From: Adiantum capillus-veneris
Lineage: Eukaryota; Streptophyta; Polypodiopsida; Polypodiales; Pteridaceae
Assembly: GCA_014529385.2 (NCBI GenBank)
Contig: CM043942.1
Location: 8,498,001-8,562,000, forward strand
Length of the DNA stretch: 64,000 nt
Direction of reading: 5' to 3'
The notes under the pieces were generated by a model. It was given only the letters and a program-made list of their open reading frames with translations, was not told the DNA's origin and made no database searches. Positions 22,915 through 35,609 of this stretch are shown here, in pieces (position 1 is the stretch's first letter; each line of letters begins with the position of its first letter). The position numbers were made by a program, and so were the translations under genes.

Positions 22915-23045
22915 ATTATAAGGCCCCAGGGACCCTAAAAAAGAGGGGCCACAAGGGCGCGCAGAATGGCCATCCAGGGTCCCTGGATAGCCATTCTGCA
23001 CGCCCTTGTGGCCCCTCTTTTTGAGGGTCCCTGGGACCTTATAAT
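22915..23045. repeat. Foldback element B (about 65-bp arms, almost no loop)
   Basis: ATTATAAGGCCCCAGGGACCC at the left is the near-exact complement of GGGTCCCTGGGACCTTATAAT at the right. Pairing continues through GAGGGGCCACAAGGGCG and GCAGAATGGC to the centre at 22980. A and B share flanking words on the left (AACCTTGTATCAT) and on the right (ATGAGATAGA, then AGTTTGATGTA), so they are diverged members of one repeat unit in tandem. Confidence 0.92.
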
Positions 23046-23106
23046 AGGGGCTTTTTTTAATGCATGTCCATGAGATAGAGGTCTAGAGTTTGATGTAATC
23101 AGAGAA

Positions 23107-23128
23107 CCCCCCCCCCCCCCCCCCCCCC
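23107..23128. repeat. Poly-C homopolymer
   Basis: A run of 22 C residues at the end of the second foldback unit. The first unit has a shorter C-rich run in the same place (about 22812-22824). The length may be unreliable in the assembly. Confidence 0.95.
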
Positions 23129-23246
23129 TTTTCTCAGTGTTCAAAGGTCCGGAACATGCCAAAAAGGATTTTTTGTCTTCTCTCGCTTTTGAAAATCCGT
23201 ACATGTGCATGTTGGACTCTCTTTTATATGAATCTCATAAATGTTT

Positions 23247-25671
23247 TCACTGAACTCTAAAAACTACATTCTCTTGAGATTTTTTCACTTCATTTAAAAA
23301 TAAAGATGTCATACTGTTACATGCTTTCAATTTCTTCATGGCCATTCTTCTCAGGGCCCACTGAGTGCATGGCACATCACTCTCTAACACACTATTTCTT
23401 TGAGATGACAAAGGTGTGGACGTTGTTTCTTTTTTAGATCCAATATCATCATCATTGTCACTAATTTGAAGTGGAATGTTAGAAATGCCTGGTCCTTGGA
23501 TATCAAGCCTGATTTTTTTGGGGCGGCCACGATGGTTTTGTTGTCTAGATTCCATGACATATTCCTAGCTATGGGAGCTACTTGTTCCTGTTCTACCCCT
23601 CTTTTTGCGTTGTAATGTTTCTTTGTCTCCATGAAAAATTGGATGCGCATACATTGGAGTCCCTATAATAGCCTCGTGTACTAAATGGGCCATGTTGGCC
23701 GGAGCTGGAGTGTGTTGAGATTCAACTCCAGAAAGCAAGGTCTCCATTATGGGACCCGTTCCTATATAACGCCTAGTAGTATATCCAAAACGCTTTTCAT
23801 ATTTGTATATATGAATTTATAATATCTGTTACGCAAGCATCATACAAATAAAATTTTCTCTTTCCACCTTCACTCGCTAACCAGCTGGCATGCACACTTT
23901 CTGATAAATTAACCGCTCCCATGGACTTAAATCAGTCTATGAAACTTAAACAAACATGCATAAATATTTATAAATTTCATGTATACAAAATTTATAAATT
24001 TGCTAAAAATATAAATTGTCATAAAGGTACTTACATCTGTACCAATTCCTCCGCAACGAGAAATTTGTTGGCCCCACCATTTAAACCATCTGCTCACTCT
24101 AGTGATGCTCTCTGTAGTTAGATGTTGTCCCCACCATTTTTGAATTGATTGTGCCTTTTGAGATGCACGCTAAATGGTCTTACAAGCTCTTCATTCCTCA
24201 CACTTATCAATGTGTTGATTTGTTAAATTTTGAGCTATCTACTTTTTAGCGTATTTGTGAAGACTTTGCTCCCAAAAATGAAACATGCATGACCGTACTT
24301 AACCCTCCATAATATTATCTGGCCTACCATTGAAGACTATTCAAATAGCATTCCAATTTTCCCCAACCTCATCGGACATAAAACCTGCAAAATTAGTTGC
24401 ACCGTGTCAGTACTTTTCCATTGTTGAACTAAGGTTCTCCCAAAAAATAACTTGAGTCTTTGCATCCTCCTCTTTAGTTTCACATATAGCAATTATCTAC
24501 AGTGATTGTATGCTGCAAGATATTCAACATAAATATTTTCACACATATCATCTCAAATTTAATGATGAAAAAAATATGAGATATTTTAAATACTTAAAGA
24601 TTACCTTGGATCATAAATTGAGCATTACATTGTTGCCCAACCTATGGGTAAAATCAAAATGCACCCACTATTTCTTAAGTCACCCATTTGGATTCGTTTC
24701 ATCTGATTTACTAGATCAGTCCTAGAACCTGGTCCCTTAGTGGACATTTTAAATAGGAAGCACTTGTCATCCTCTTCACCCTGTCTAGGAAATCTACTCC
24801 CATGGAAAAAAGGACACATGCACCGTTTTTGAAGCAATAAAATATTATCATATCCATCCCCAATAACATCACCTTGAATATTCCTCTCCTTTGAAACAAT
24901 TGAAGAAAACCTACATGATGCATCCCAAGAAAGTTAAATCAATAATACTTAAAATATGAACAAATTCAAGGAAGACAAATTAGTTTCTCATATCCTCCAA
25001 AAAAACATTGAATTGTCCATCGCATGTAACTTCAGCTTCCTCACCAATCAAGGAGTTAAGCACAAGTTGTTGCGCCACCAACATTTGAATTTTTCTCGGA
25101 CCACCATTGTCAATTTTTAGTACTGCAGCTACCAGTTTCCGTACTCTTGAAATGGAAGCCGTGGAGGTTCCTGCTTTAACATTATGACAATGTTTACCAG
25201 CATGTATTGCTAGTCGCGACATTGTACTGTCTTGAGGCAAAACATAACAGATTCTGCAAGGACAACAGCAACACAAGTAACAACCTTCTGAACATATTGA
25301 CAAGTTATTGTTGTCTTCTCTTCCATTGCAAGGTAGTCCTTCTTGACCTGTCTGTCCAAATATCCACAAAATCGATACCATTAAATTATTGTTCATTAAT
25401 ATAATGAGGACATGTTGAATAATTGCATAATGCATCCCAGACAATGGCTTAGACAAGTTGTGCATGCTATCGCCATGGTTGTAATAGATGGGTGAGTCCA
25501 CAAGGGACCATCAAAGCGTTGCTTCATCCCTAACATTTGTTTTGTTTTATCTTGAGCTGCAAGCAACTCAAAGCACACATTTTCATCATAATGTTGTGGA
25601 AGTTTAGCAACTTGCAAAGGAGCTCCATATAATGCTAAAAAATCCTTTAACTTTTTTGCCCCTACATTCAA
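23247..25671 (-). pseudogene. Decayed minus-strand coding stretches, unknown family
   Basis: Three protein-like blocks in one orientation. 25671-25396 has MNVGAKKLKDFLALYGAPLQ and FDGPLWTHPSI. 25501-24980 has RVRKLVAAVLKIDNGGPRKIQ. 23747-23247 is one frame with a single internal TAG at 23565, containing an AT-hook-like HRGRPKKIRL and a basic ALRRMAMKKLKA segment. The blocks could be exons of one gene or parts of a DNA transposon, but linking them needs introns and indels I cannot prove. No catalytic motif was recognised. Confidence 0.35.
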
Positions 25672-26093
25672 ACTGGTAAATTATAATTTTAAAATATGTA
25701 CAAATTGTAATTTTGTGCTTGCAAGTGGAATTTGGCAAATTTGGCAAGCTTTTTGATTTCTAGATAGTGGTTCAAGGATTGCATTTAATGCATTCTAATA
25801 GTGCCTCCAATTGGTGTGTGTGTGTGTGTGTGTATGAGTGTGTGCGTGTGTGAACACAAGTGTATATGTTGATAGAAGTTTAATATATATATATCTTATT
25901 CTATAAGTGTTTAGTCATTTGAAATATATAATTGTTATGTGTTCATTTTGTTTAATTATATACTCTTTATCAGTATTTATTGTATATATTTTATAACTAT
26001 AATACATGTAAAGTGAAATGAAGTGAAGTGAAAGTGAATGAGCCTGTTTTTCTGTGAAGAAGAAGAAGGAATAGAAGAAGAAGAGAAGGTACT

Positions 26094-26134
<41 letters not shown>

Positions 26135-26444
26135 GTTTTAGTTATTTACCTATATTACCCACAAACGAACATATATATACATGTTCAAAGACCAAGGTAC
26201 CCAAATAAATACAAGGTTTATTATAAAAAACAAACTTAGATAGACTGATTTTGAACAAATGAATAAAATCAAGTTGGTAGAAGCTGACCCCATCCAAAAG
26301 GAAGAAGCTCCTTCACAAACTTCAAACCAGTTGCCTATCTTCCAAACAGTAAAGCACCAGAAAAGTTGAACCAAAGAGAGTAGCCCTCACTTGCACCCAT
26401 AGAAACAACACAACATTTTGTTAGCATTGGCTCTATATGCAGGT

Positions 26445-26870
26445 GATGCATGGGCATCCTAGTTGTTATCCATGTCACAAAGGTACAACTTTTTTGTGCA
26501 AGTTGAAATATAAATTTCAAGAGACTTTGGTAGTCAATTACACCATTATAAACAAACTTTTAACAGTTTGATATATTGGTACTGGTATTGGTACCAATAC
26601 CAAATTTTTAGTGCCAGTATTGGTACTGGTAGTACTGGTACTGCGTAAATTGGCACGCTAATTGTTATCCATTTCACATAGGTACACCTTTTTGTGTAAG
26701 TAACCTTATAATTGAAAGCAAAATTTCAAGAGACTTTGCTAGCCAATTACATCATTTTAAACAAACTTTTTACAGTCTGATACACTAGTATTGATACTGG
26801 TACCAGTCTCAATTTTTTAGTGTCGGTACTGGTACTGGTAGTACTGGTACTTCTATCTTGCAATCCTGGT
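26445..26870. repeat. About 200-bp tandem duplication
   Basis: GTTATCCATGTCACAAAGGTAC, AATTTCAAGAGACTTTG, CAATTACA and AAACAAACTTTTAACAGT at 26460-26570 recur with small changes at 26660-26785. Each copy is followed by the same GGTACTGGTA-rich block. Confidence 0.85.
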
Positions 26871-27500
26871 CAACTGGTATACTGGTACTAGCAGTACTAG
26901 TATTGATACTGCTACACATCTATATTGTTATAATGCTATAATTTTTTATTCGCAAACTGGTTTCTAGACATTGTTTATGTCAAGAATACCAAAAAGGTGT
27001 ATAAACTAGCAGTCTTATATAGGAGACAGGAAATTCTATAAGTCTTGCAAAGAGCCAGTACTAGTACTAGTATAAGTCTTGCAAACAGCCAGTACTAGTA
27101 CTGGTATCAATCAATGCTAGTACTAGTACTATTAGTACCAGTACTGTTAATACTAATACTAAAATTGCTATACTTCTAAACTGGTATACCAAGTGGCATA
27201 CTCAGTATTGGTACTAGTCTAAAATTGTCAGTGCTAGTACTAGCACTGGTAGTACTGGTACTGATACTGCTTTATTACTTTTTTGGTAAGCATGTTTAAT
27301 GGGTTATCGGCTCCCTGAACAATGTTAAAACCAAGAAATAGGTAATTCTACTGGTACTAATACAAGTGCTAGTCTTCTGACTTTTAGTTTTAGTACTGGA
27401 ACTGAAATTACTATACTAGCATGCTAGTACTGGTACTAGTCAAAAGACTTCTAGTGCTAGTACTGGTGCTAGTAGCATTGGTAATGATATTTCTATTTTG
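26570..27500. repeat. GGTACT/AGTACT-rich degenerate arrays
   Basis: Six or more blocks made of ACTGGTACTAGTACTAG-like hexamers (about 26575, 26620, 26790, 26870, 27055, 27110, 27205, 27350, 27420). Because GGTACC, ACTAGT and AGTACT are self-complementary words, the blocks can fold back on themselves. Each is preceded by a TTTTTAGTG- or TCAGTG-like word. Confidence 0.8.
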
Positions 27501-27639
27501 CTATACCGCTATACCTATTATATCCGCCGGTTAACATAACCAAAAGAATACAAAAACTAGGAGTTTTATATTTGAAATATAAAATCATTATGTGTTCAGT
27601 TTGTAGAAGAAGGAGTAGAAGAAGAAGAGAAGGTACTCA

Positions 27640-27780
27640 GTGTGTGTGTGTGTGTGTGTGTGCGGATGTGTGTGTGCACGCATTTTATACTCACACAAAT
27701 GGGTATGTGTGTGTGTGTGTGTGTGTGAATTCTTGCACCGAATGGCTATTTCCATGTGTGTGTGTGTGTGTGTGTGTATG
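27640..27780. repeat. Three (GT)n tracts
   Basis: GT runs at about 27640-27662, 27705-27727 and 27756-27778, separated by non-repetitive sequence. The last one is the left border of foldback C. Confidence 0.93.
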
Positions 27781-28100
27781 CGCGCACGTGTAGGTCCTCC
27801 ATAGGAGCTTCCAATGGAGCCCCAATGGAGCCCCAATGGAGCTCCAAATGGAGCTCTTCCATGCCTTGAAAGGCATGGTGAGAGGGTAGCGCGCACGCTG
27901 CCCTCTCACCATGCCTGGAAGAGCTCCATTTGGATCTCCATTGGGGCTCCAAATGGAGCTCCTCCATGCCTTGAAAGGCATGGTGAGAGGGCAGCGTGCA
28001 TGCTGCCTTTTCACCATGCCTTTCAAGGCATGGAGGAGCTCCATTGGAAGCTCCTATGACAGAAATGCATACACACACACACAAAAACACATTTCCCAAA
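27756..28100. repeat. Foldback element C: two tandem hairpins inside one large inverted repeat bounded by (GT)n/(CA)n
   Basis: ATAGGAGCTTCCAATGGAGC at 27801-27820 is the exact complement of 28038-28057. Outside it, a (GT)n tract plus TATGC on the left mirrors GCATA plus (CA)n on the right. Inside are two hairpins offset by about 106 bp (27841-27934 and 27947-28044). Each is built from GAGCTCTTCCATGCC-type arms around CTCACCATGCC and a GC-rich AGCGCGCACGCT-like tip. Confidence 0.85.
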
Positions 28101-28110
28101 TAGAATCATG

Positions 28111-28111
<1 letters not shown>

Positions 28112-28147
<36 letters not shown>
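28112..28147. repeat. (CA)n microsatellite
   Basis: About 18 CA units just right of foldback C. Confidence 0.95.
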
Positions 28148-28151
<4 letters not shown>

Positions 28152-28249
28152 TTGCATTCACACACACAGCCACACAGTGACACATGAAGGAAATACAATA
28201 ATACATACTCAAACACAAACACACTTACAATCATGAATTTGTATACTAC

Positions 28250-29820
28250 AAACACAAACACAAATAAACTTGTTGGTCTTAAATGGTCGAGTACTTTGAG
28301 AGCATTATCCCTTGCGTTGGTGCACGATAATGCTTCTTATCCCTTGCAATGATGTGAAATAATGCTTCCTATCCTTGCCATAAGTAATACAAGTCCACGA
28401 TGGTGCATTGAGTAAAGATGATCAGGAGCATTCATTTTGTGTGAATTTGTCAAATATAGTTTATTGAAGCAATGAATCCCCATGCCATCAGAACGCAATC
28501 AAGGTTAATTGCACATTTGATCACGGGAGAAAAGCATAATGAGGGCTTCAATCTGCATCACTAATTGCCGCAGATTTTTGGGTTTGTCTAGCGTTGGGGT
28601 CGACGGATTGCGATGCAATTAGTGCTAACACAAGCTGCCGAAGCCGACGAAATATATATTGTCTAAGAGATCATGTGTGCATATTAGTTTACTATCCCAT
28701 TTAACAATTGATTATAGCGTGGTAATTGGGTGGAATTTTAGAGGATTGCACATTTAACTTACCCTCGGCAAGTGCAACAACCACATAATTAAATGATATA
28801 AGCCTTAGAAATTGAAATGAAAAAGAGGCGGGTGAACCTCTTGCCCTAGAGATTATATTTAATTATTTGGGGGGCCTAGGGTTGAAGACTCCAAATCCAA
28901 TTAACTTTTGGAAACTTCAAAAGAGGCTTCAAAAAATAACTAAAAAGATTAATGTTCGCATGCATGGAAAAGTCTGTCGAAAAAATTGGGTGTTCCGGGG
29001 CTCCTCTTCTGTGTAATCTTTGTTAATTAGATGCAACTCTAGATTGACATGTGCAGGTTGTGGTAAGATTAGCGCCTTGCAAAAATAGAAGGATGGTAGA
29101 CCAGAGTAATAATATTATTATTACTACTGTCCTGATGATGATATGGTGAGCTGAGATAGGTCGATTACAAGAGAGTCGCTGTCAATTATGGGTACTGCCT
29201 ATGGCTACTGCTTGCCATTGTCACTCCTAGTTGGACATCCCTTGTGTTGGTTTTCCAGTCATTATTATCAAAACTATGACAACAACAAAACTCCAAGGTG
29301 CTCGCAACAAGCACGTTGAAGGAGCAGTGCGCGTGCTACTCCCTCGGCATGCTCCTAGAAAGCATCAAGCTATCTATGGCATCACCATCACCATCGGCAT
29401 TAGGGGTCCGTGATCCGTGTACTACTCTGGCCGGGCTCACTCAAGAAAAACCTCCCCATCAGCTATACGTCAATGGCTCCATGAATGTGGACCGGCTCTC
29501 AGAAAAAGAGATGGAGTACTTCCTCACCTCGGGCCTCTTCCTCATAGCAGGCTACTCGGCAGCCGCCATAGCCGCCCCCATGTTGGAGCTCCTGGTGTAG
29601 AAAGCACAGATTTACTTGATGCAGCATGATCTGAGATCATCAATAGCATCTTTGAAACCACTGAGGAGTATTTCCATCCTAATCTAGCACTGAATATCAA
29701 TACCAGTTGAATCTCTAATCGACAGCTTCTCTATCGACTCACTGCAAACAAATTGATCAATTTCCTGCATCATTTCACTTAGCCATCGGCTGTGCAAAGG
29801 ACATGTTTGAAGGTATTCCT
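28250..29820. other. No recognisable gene
   Basis: Frames at 29231-29629 (plus) have some protein-like composition (QLYVNGSMNVDRLSEKEMEY), but I could not connect them to a family or to flanking exons. A near-repeat of CCCTTGCGTTGG/CCCTTGCAATGA with GATAATGCTTC lies at 28306-28380. Confidence 0.35.
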
Positions 29821-29824
29821 GATT

Positions 29825-30699
29825 TTAAAAAACACACAATACTTGCATTGACATACAAACTTTGCATGATTTCAGCCAATCCTGCTTCCATTGCCCTGAA
29901 TAATTATCTTGGACAATACCATTTAGTGACCATTGCATGCGCTTCATCCAAGAATTGAGAGTTTCTTCAAGCTCCTTCACCCTCGAGGGACGAAACATGC
30001 TCCCGTCTCCTTCAATTACCTTCTCCAACTGCATGATGGCTTCTTCATGAGTTTTCTTCAGAGATGATGCATTTATGTCCTCAAATAGGAAGATCTCATC
30101 CATGACCCTCTGTTCCCAAGGCTCGCTATCAAATCAATTATTCTCACCCGGAACTAGTGCCCGCAAAATATACAATTGTTTCCCCAACTGCTCTACAGTT
30201 TGATTCTCCAACTTTTCTAATGTCTCCCTGAGTCTCGTTGTTGCTAATCTATTGGTGGTTGTCAACAGTTTCTGCAGAGTGTCAAAATTGTCAAAATACT
30301 CCAGCAACACATAATCAGGACTCCTGTAGCGCACCTTCCTCATCTCATCAGACATTAACATCCTTCCCCAACATCCTCCTATATCTTGATACTCTCCCAG
30401 GGATAATTGCACAGGCAGAGGTTGCTTCTGCCAACTGGTGGTGATTTTGTCTTTGGCCAGAGACTGGATACCCTTGTCTCCCAGAAACTCCCGAATCCAG
30501 TAGAGACAATAGAAAGCAGTTTTATAAAATCAGTATGCTTTTCACATCTATTAGCGCTAATTTGTGCATTGCAATGCTGGAAACTGCTGACCTCACGAGA
30601 ATCTTCAACAATATAAAAAACTGTTTCGGGTTGCAAATTTATGAAACATTTTTGCAGGGAGTGATCCATGTGTGAGATTTGGGCACCTCCAGTATCCAC
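29825..30699 (-). pseudogene. Decayed coding region, unknown family
   Basis: From 30412 to 29825 one minus-strand frame runs with a single TGA at 30134. It is rich in heptad-like Leu/Glu patterns (KLLTTTNRLATTRLRETLEKL, then EEAIMQLEKVIEG), suggesting a helical or coiled-coil protein. The frame upstream (30699-30379) joins through a frameshift near 30455 (WPKTK, then WQKQPLPVQLSLGEYQD). No start codon, splice sites or domain could be recognised. Probably a host gene relic. Confidence 0.4.
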
Positions 30700-32911
30700 T
30701 TATGTTTTTTGCCTCCCATCTCTTGGCTCTACAGTCTAAATTTCAGCCTCTAGTCTCTAGAGTCTACTTATGTTTTGGATTCAGGTGCATGCTTAGAGTT
30801 TTAAACATGGTGGTGTACTATGTAGGCTATTTGATGTGGAAAATTTTTGGGGAGTTTGGTTTGACGTGTGGGAGAAAATTGGCCTCTTTAAATATTTACC
30901 TATCCTACTCCTGGATGAGGCCAGTAATGCCCTCAATACACAGTTGGAGGGTGGTGGTGCATACTACCCTCGACCAAGCAATGATGCATGACGTTCATTG
31001 TTTCCCACTGCCTGTCCACCATTCGTTATGATCGCCCCATCACAGTCTTCCACAATGGCCAAGTCGTGAGGTCGGAAAGCATGAGGAACTTTTGCGGAGG
31101 ATGGAGACTATGCTACACTCACTCGAGCTACTACCGCAAATAATGATGCCCGCATGGGACTGCAGCTATGGATATGTTCTACCCCCTCAACCATTGCCCG
31201 CACTAACCGGAGTGCTAGCTCGTCCTCTCAAACACCAAGTGAGCAACATGCATGACAAAACACAAACTCTTTGGTTTGTCGCTTTGAACATGTCAATAAA
31301 AAGAGGTGCTCACTCCTCATGATACCTACATCTATTTGACACACCAAAATATTGAGAGGATTTCAAATTGGTCACTACTCCCACCTAGCCATGACAACAC
31401 AAGTCGATGCTTGCACTGTCAAAAGAAAACACAGCAGTATGTGGTATGTTTCCCAAATCAGCACAAGTGGTTGACAAACTTCATGCCCGAGATGTTATCT
31501 TTTGAAGCTGGACTTAGTGCAGGGTATGTCTAAGGTGGCTAGGACTAAGGCCTGAGTTGTTTTCGTCCACTCCAAAGCAAGGGACTCTCTCCAGATGTGA
31601 TCACCTAATTTTGCATGTTCAAGGCATGTAACATTCTACACATCGGCAAACAAAGTCATGACTAACAATTTGATCATGACTTGTTTGACATGTATGAGAA
31701 GTGTGTTGTATTGATGAAAGCATATAATGTGCTTGAATTGTTAGTCACACTTTGCATGCATGTCAAACATGCTCTTAAGATTACTAATGCCTTGGATTCT
31801 TCACGTGGATGGATACACTGCATTATTTAGGTAATTTTTTGGCTATAAAAGATGTCATATTATTTGAATAGATAATTCTTGAAGTTTGAATGCTCAAATG
31901 TTACCTTTGACTCAGGGATTTCTTCTAGTAGTAGTATTTTTTGAAAGAATTACCTGGCTTGGTGTTCACTATCATAAACCATGCATTGTGGTCATATTCA
32001 GACCCTATCTTATTTATTGGCCGATATACATTAGGTTGATATTGTTTTTGTTATGCTCATTTGAGAAATGGACAAATTTATTGAGGTCTTACTCTCTGTG
32101 TGAAAAGCAAAAACTATGGGTTGTTCACCAGTATGGAGATTATGAAAACAACTTCGTCCACTTTCACAAAAGACTATCTCCTTCATTGCAACAACAAAAG
32201 TCTTTCCAATAAAAGAAAGCTCTGAATTAAACCTCTCTCAAAAAAGGAATTAGGATAACTTGTAAATGCATATGGTATTGAGTTCTGGAATTTATATAGA
32301 GGGGATCAATTAGAGGAATAAAAAAATTACTTGATATAATGATTGGTTGTAATCAACAACAGATTGATACATTTGTGGACCATCAAAGAGTGTTCCAATA
32401 TATAAGTGCATAAAAATATGCTTGACCACTCATACATCCTCTCATTAACAACACCCTTTATGTCTTTGTCTCACACATGGAAATGTATTTTTTTTTAAAA
32501 AGAACCACTTCAGTCTCCAATCACAAGCACATGGATGAATATGAGAGTGTGGAGGTAAAGAGACTTTGTAAGACATATCTCTAACTCACTTGAGTATATT
32601 AAAAGGCCCACAATATCTGGAAAATAATTTAGATGTTGGTCCAATTTTCACTCACAATATTGCTAGGCAACCGGTAAAAGCATATGCTAGTGCCATGAGT
32701 AGTCCCAATCTCAAAAAGCATCTACAAGTGCCACAAGTGACCACCACTAACTGATTTAGTGGATTGTGCAAGAATATATGCTTGATTTATGCGCTATGAA
32801 TATTATGTCCCTATCATTGCACAAATGACAATTTGACTATTGTGCAAATGATTTTCTCTCTCTGCTGCCGCTTCCACTTTGGCATTTTCTCTCTCTCTAT
32901 CCCTCACACAC

Positions 32912-32952
<41 letters not shown>

Positions 32953-35600
32953 CTCTCATTGTCTGTACTTTCACACCCCTATCATATCTCTATTCCACAA
33001 GTATGTTTTTCTCTCTCCGTCTAATCCTTCTTCTCTCTCCTTCTCTCGGTACTTATTTCACCTACCTCAACGCCACCATAGAGAGTGTAAATATGAGAGA
33101 TCTCCATGCTTATATAAACTCGAAAAAGCATCACCTTTAGCCAAAAAACACGAATTGATTAACCTGATTAAAAGTACCCCTTATAGGCCTTATCTACACA
33201 TGTTTCTGTAACTTTACAAGAATATAAAATCCCTTCTATTGAACACATGTGCTATGTTACATATGCTTTAGTGAACTCCCTAGGTCAAAGGCCTCGCAAA
33301 TCCTGTGCACTAAACATTCAGCACTAGAAATCGACCAAACAAGGAGCCAATTTTTACTTCCTTGTGTCCACCTTGTGTTCTTGGGAATGTTTTGGTTAAG
33401 CCATTTCTTTGGTATTTGAAATCACATGTGACCCCTATTGTTATAGTATCCAACCAAAGGTTTCTTGATTAGCGAGGCTCAAGTGGTACATATCTTCTAT
33501 GTTAAAAGTGCATGTATCTATAATTTATGTTTACACTTTCTCTATCCAAATGAGCTACATAGTAAAAATCAAATTCGCAATTTAACAATTAAGTTCACAA
33601 GGTAATAGCTATCGGTATCATCTTTAACAATACCAAAGAGATAACTACCAATAGCTCATGAACAGGGATATTTAAGAAGATTTGATACCAAAAACTTGTC
33701 AACATTACTCAAAAAGGTGGAAACTCAAAGGTTTTACAATATATGTATAATGAAACACGAATCAATAATAGGTCACTCCTATACATCGACACCTCCGTCT
33801 CAAGTTGTCATTTCTCTAAGTCAAGCTTGGCATAGGCATATAGTATGGAAACAATAACATGTTGGAAAGCAAGAATTTAGCTTTCTAAACTTGTGAAACG
33901 TTGCTAATGATATATATTAAACATCCCCAAATGAGGACATCTTGACAAAGGTTATGATCCACTTTAATAAGAATATCCATTGATGATTAAACTCAAATCA
34001 AAATATCCATAAAGGTTAACAATATTTCTCAAATTTGTATGAAACTCCAATAATTTAAACTAAATACTCTGACTCAATGTGACCCCATTTAACAAAAAAA
34101 CATATTTATATTTCATTTATAGAGGAATCCAGCCTCATGAAAATAATTACAAACGGAGACAATGTTGTTGTTGTTAGGCGTCTCCTACAAGTATTTGTCT
34201 TCCCCATCTAGAGATTCATATACACTTGAGTGTTTGTGTGTCTATGACACTAGGGAAGATAGTCGTACTATATGGATGGCTTTTTTAAGAGCTCCTAGAG
34301 AGTACCTATTGGTTCAAGATTCTACAAAAATTATACTATTCTTATCAAAATCCTTTAACATGGTAGTGAAAGGTTCCTCACGGAACAAAAAAAGAGTGAT
34401 TTCCATCTGTGCACATGGTTTCTTGCTCATGTACTCTGAAAAAAAGTTGACTTTGTGAGTAAACAATAGATTATGTGAGCACAAAGTTATAAAGTACAAA
34501 ATGATATCATTCTAATAATCTAATGACAACTATACAAAGAATAAATTATAAGAAAAATCTTTCATGACTCTCCATAGATAGCACAACTTACTTGCATTGT
34601 GGGACTCAATCTTATGCTACACAACTATAGATGGCGCACCAAAGCCATCAACAAAATAGCACCACCCAGTGTTAAGAGGTGTGAAGCCTAAACATTGAAA
34701 TCCATAAAGAGGTTTGTTCTCTCCAGCATGATAAACTTAAGATGGAGATGATGTTTAGCTCTGAATGTAAGCTACAAGGGTAGTTTTCTTACCATTATAT
34801 CTTTATGTTGGAGATGAACCCTTGCAATGCCCATACACTATTCACACCTCCTGTTGTTGTGGTATGCAAGTCATGTGAGATCATACTTTTTCCACCTTCG
34901 GGAGTAGAGGTTTCCATGTAGTGTGAGTGAATGAAAGTAGAAGGAGTAGAATCTTGTTTCATGATGTAATGGAGGTGAGAGAAGGGAGAGGAGCTAGCTT
35001 GCTGTGAAACTATGTGGTGGGCAAGGAAAAGAGATGGGGGAGAATCTTGCTTGGTGCTACAATGGAGGTGGGAGAAATCTAGCAGAGAGATAATGCTGGA
35101 CTCTAGGGGGTGCATGTGGTTGTTTCAGCAATGGAGAGCTTGGAAAAGGGTTTGTACAGAGAGAAAATCACTTTTTAGCTATAGAATAGGTTTGGAAAGA
35201 CTTTGGAGGGTGAAAATGATGTTTTGAAAAATTTTTCGAAAAAAAATCAAATTTTTGGATTTTTTAGTGCACGTTTTTTACTTTTGGAGGTCAAAAATAC
35301 TTTTTTGACCATGAAATAGGTTTGGGGACCTTTTAAGGAGGGAAAACTTGAAATTTGAATTTTTTAGTATATTTTTAAATTCGGACCAAAAAAGTGGGGG
35401 AAAAGAGGTCAAAGTGGTCCCCCCTCCCCCCTTTCCCCTAGCCACCTCCCTTACCTTCTCAATAGGTAAGAGGCCATTAAGAGGTGTAAGGCTACCTTGT
35501 CCCCCTACTTTTTTGAGGGTATAGAGTGTGTCCACCACCCTCTTCCTATTAGCTGGCCTATAATTAACCTTAATCCCAAAGAGCCCCTAGAGGGTTCATA
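30700..35600. other. Mostly featureless AT-rich sequence
   Basis: Apart from the GT tract at 32914-32950 I see no gene, repeat boundary or RNA. Small frames at 30672-31031, 31886-32212 and 34162-34458 have no recognisable protein character. Confidence 0.4.
32914..32950. repeat. (GT)n microsatellite
   Basis: About 18 GT units between CT-rich stretches. Confidence 0.96.
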
Positions 35601-35609
35601 GTTTTCCTA

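Larger units (their letters stand above)
26000..27650. repeat. Segment framed by a direct repeat (GAAGAAG...GGTACTCA...(GT)n)
   Basis: A word of the form AGAAGAAGAAGAGAAGGTACTCA followed by (GT)n occurs at about 26066-26130 and again at about 27616-27662. Each is preceded by a TTTGAAATATA-type word (about 25919 and 27571) plus TTATGTGTTCA. The second copy lacks about 110 bp found in the first. The arrangement suggests a 1.6-kb tandem duplication, or an element bounded by direct repeats. Confidence 0.6.

Noticed and set aside
27786-28062. Foldback C as a coding exon with Met-Glu-Leu-Leu-His repeats
   Set aside because: Open frames on both strands arise from the inverted repeat and have no protein-like variation.
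30960-31080. A PITVFHNGQVV-like stretch as a TIFY (JAZ) domain
   Set aside because: Only a few residues resemble TIFY; the following helix and any Jas motif are absent.
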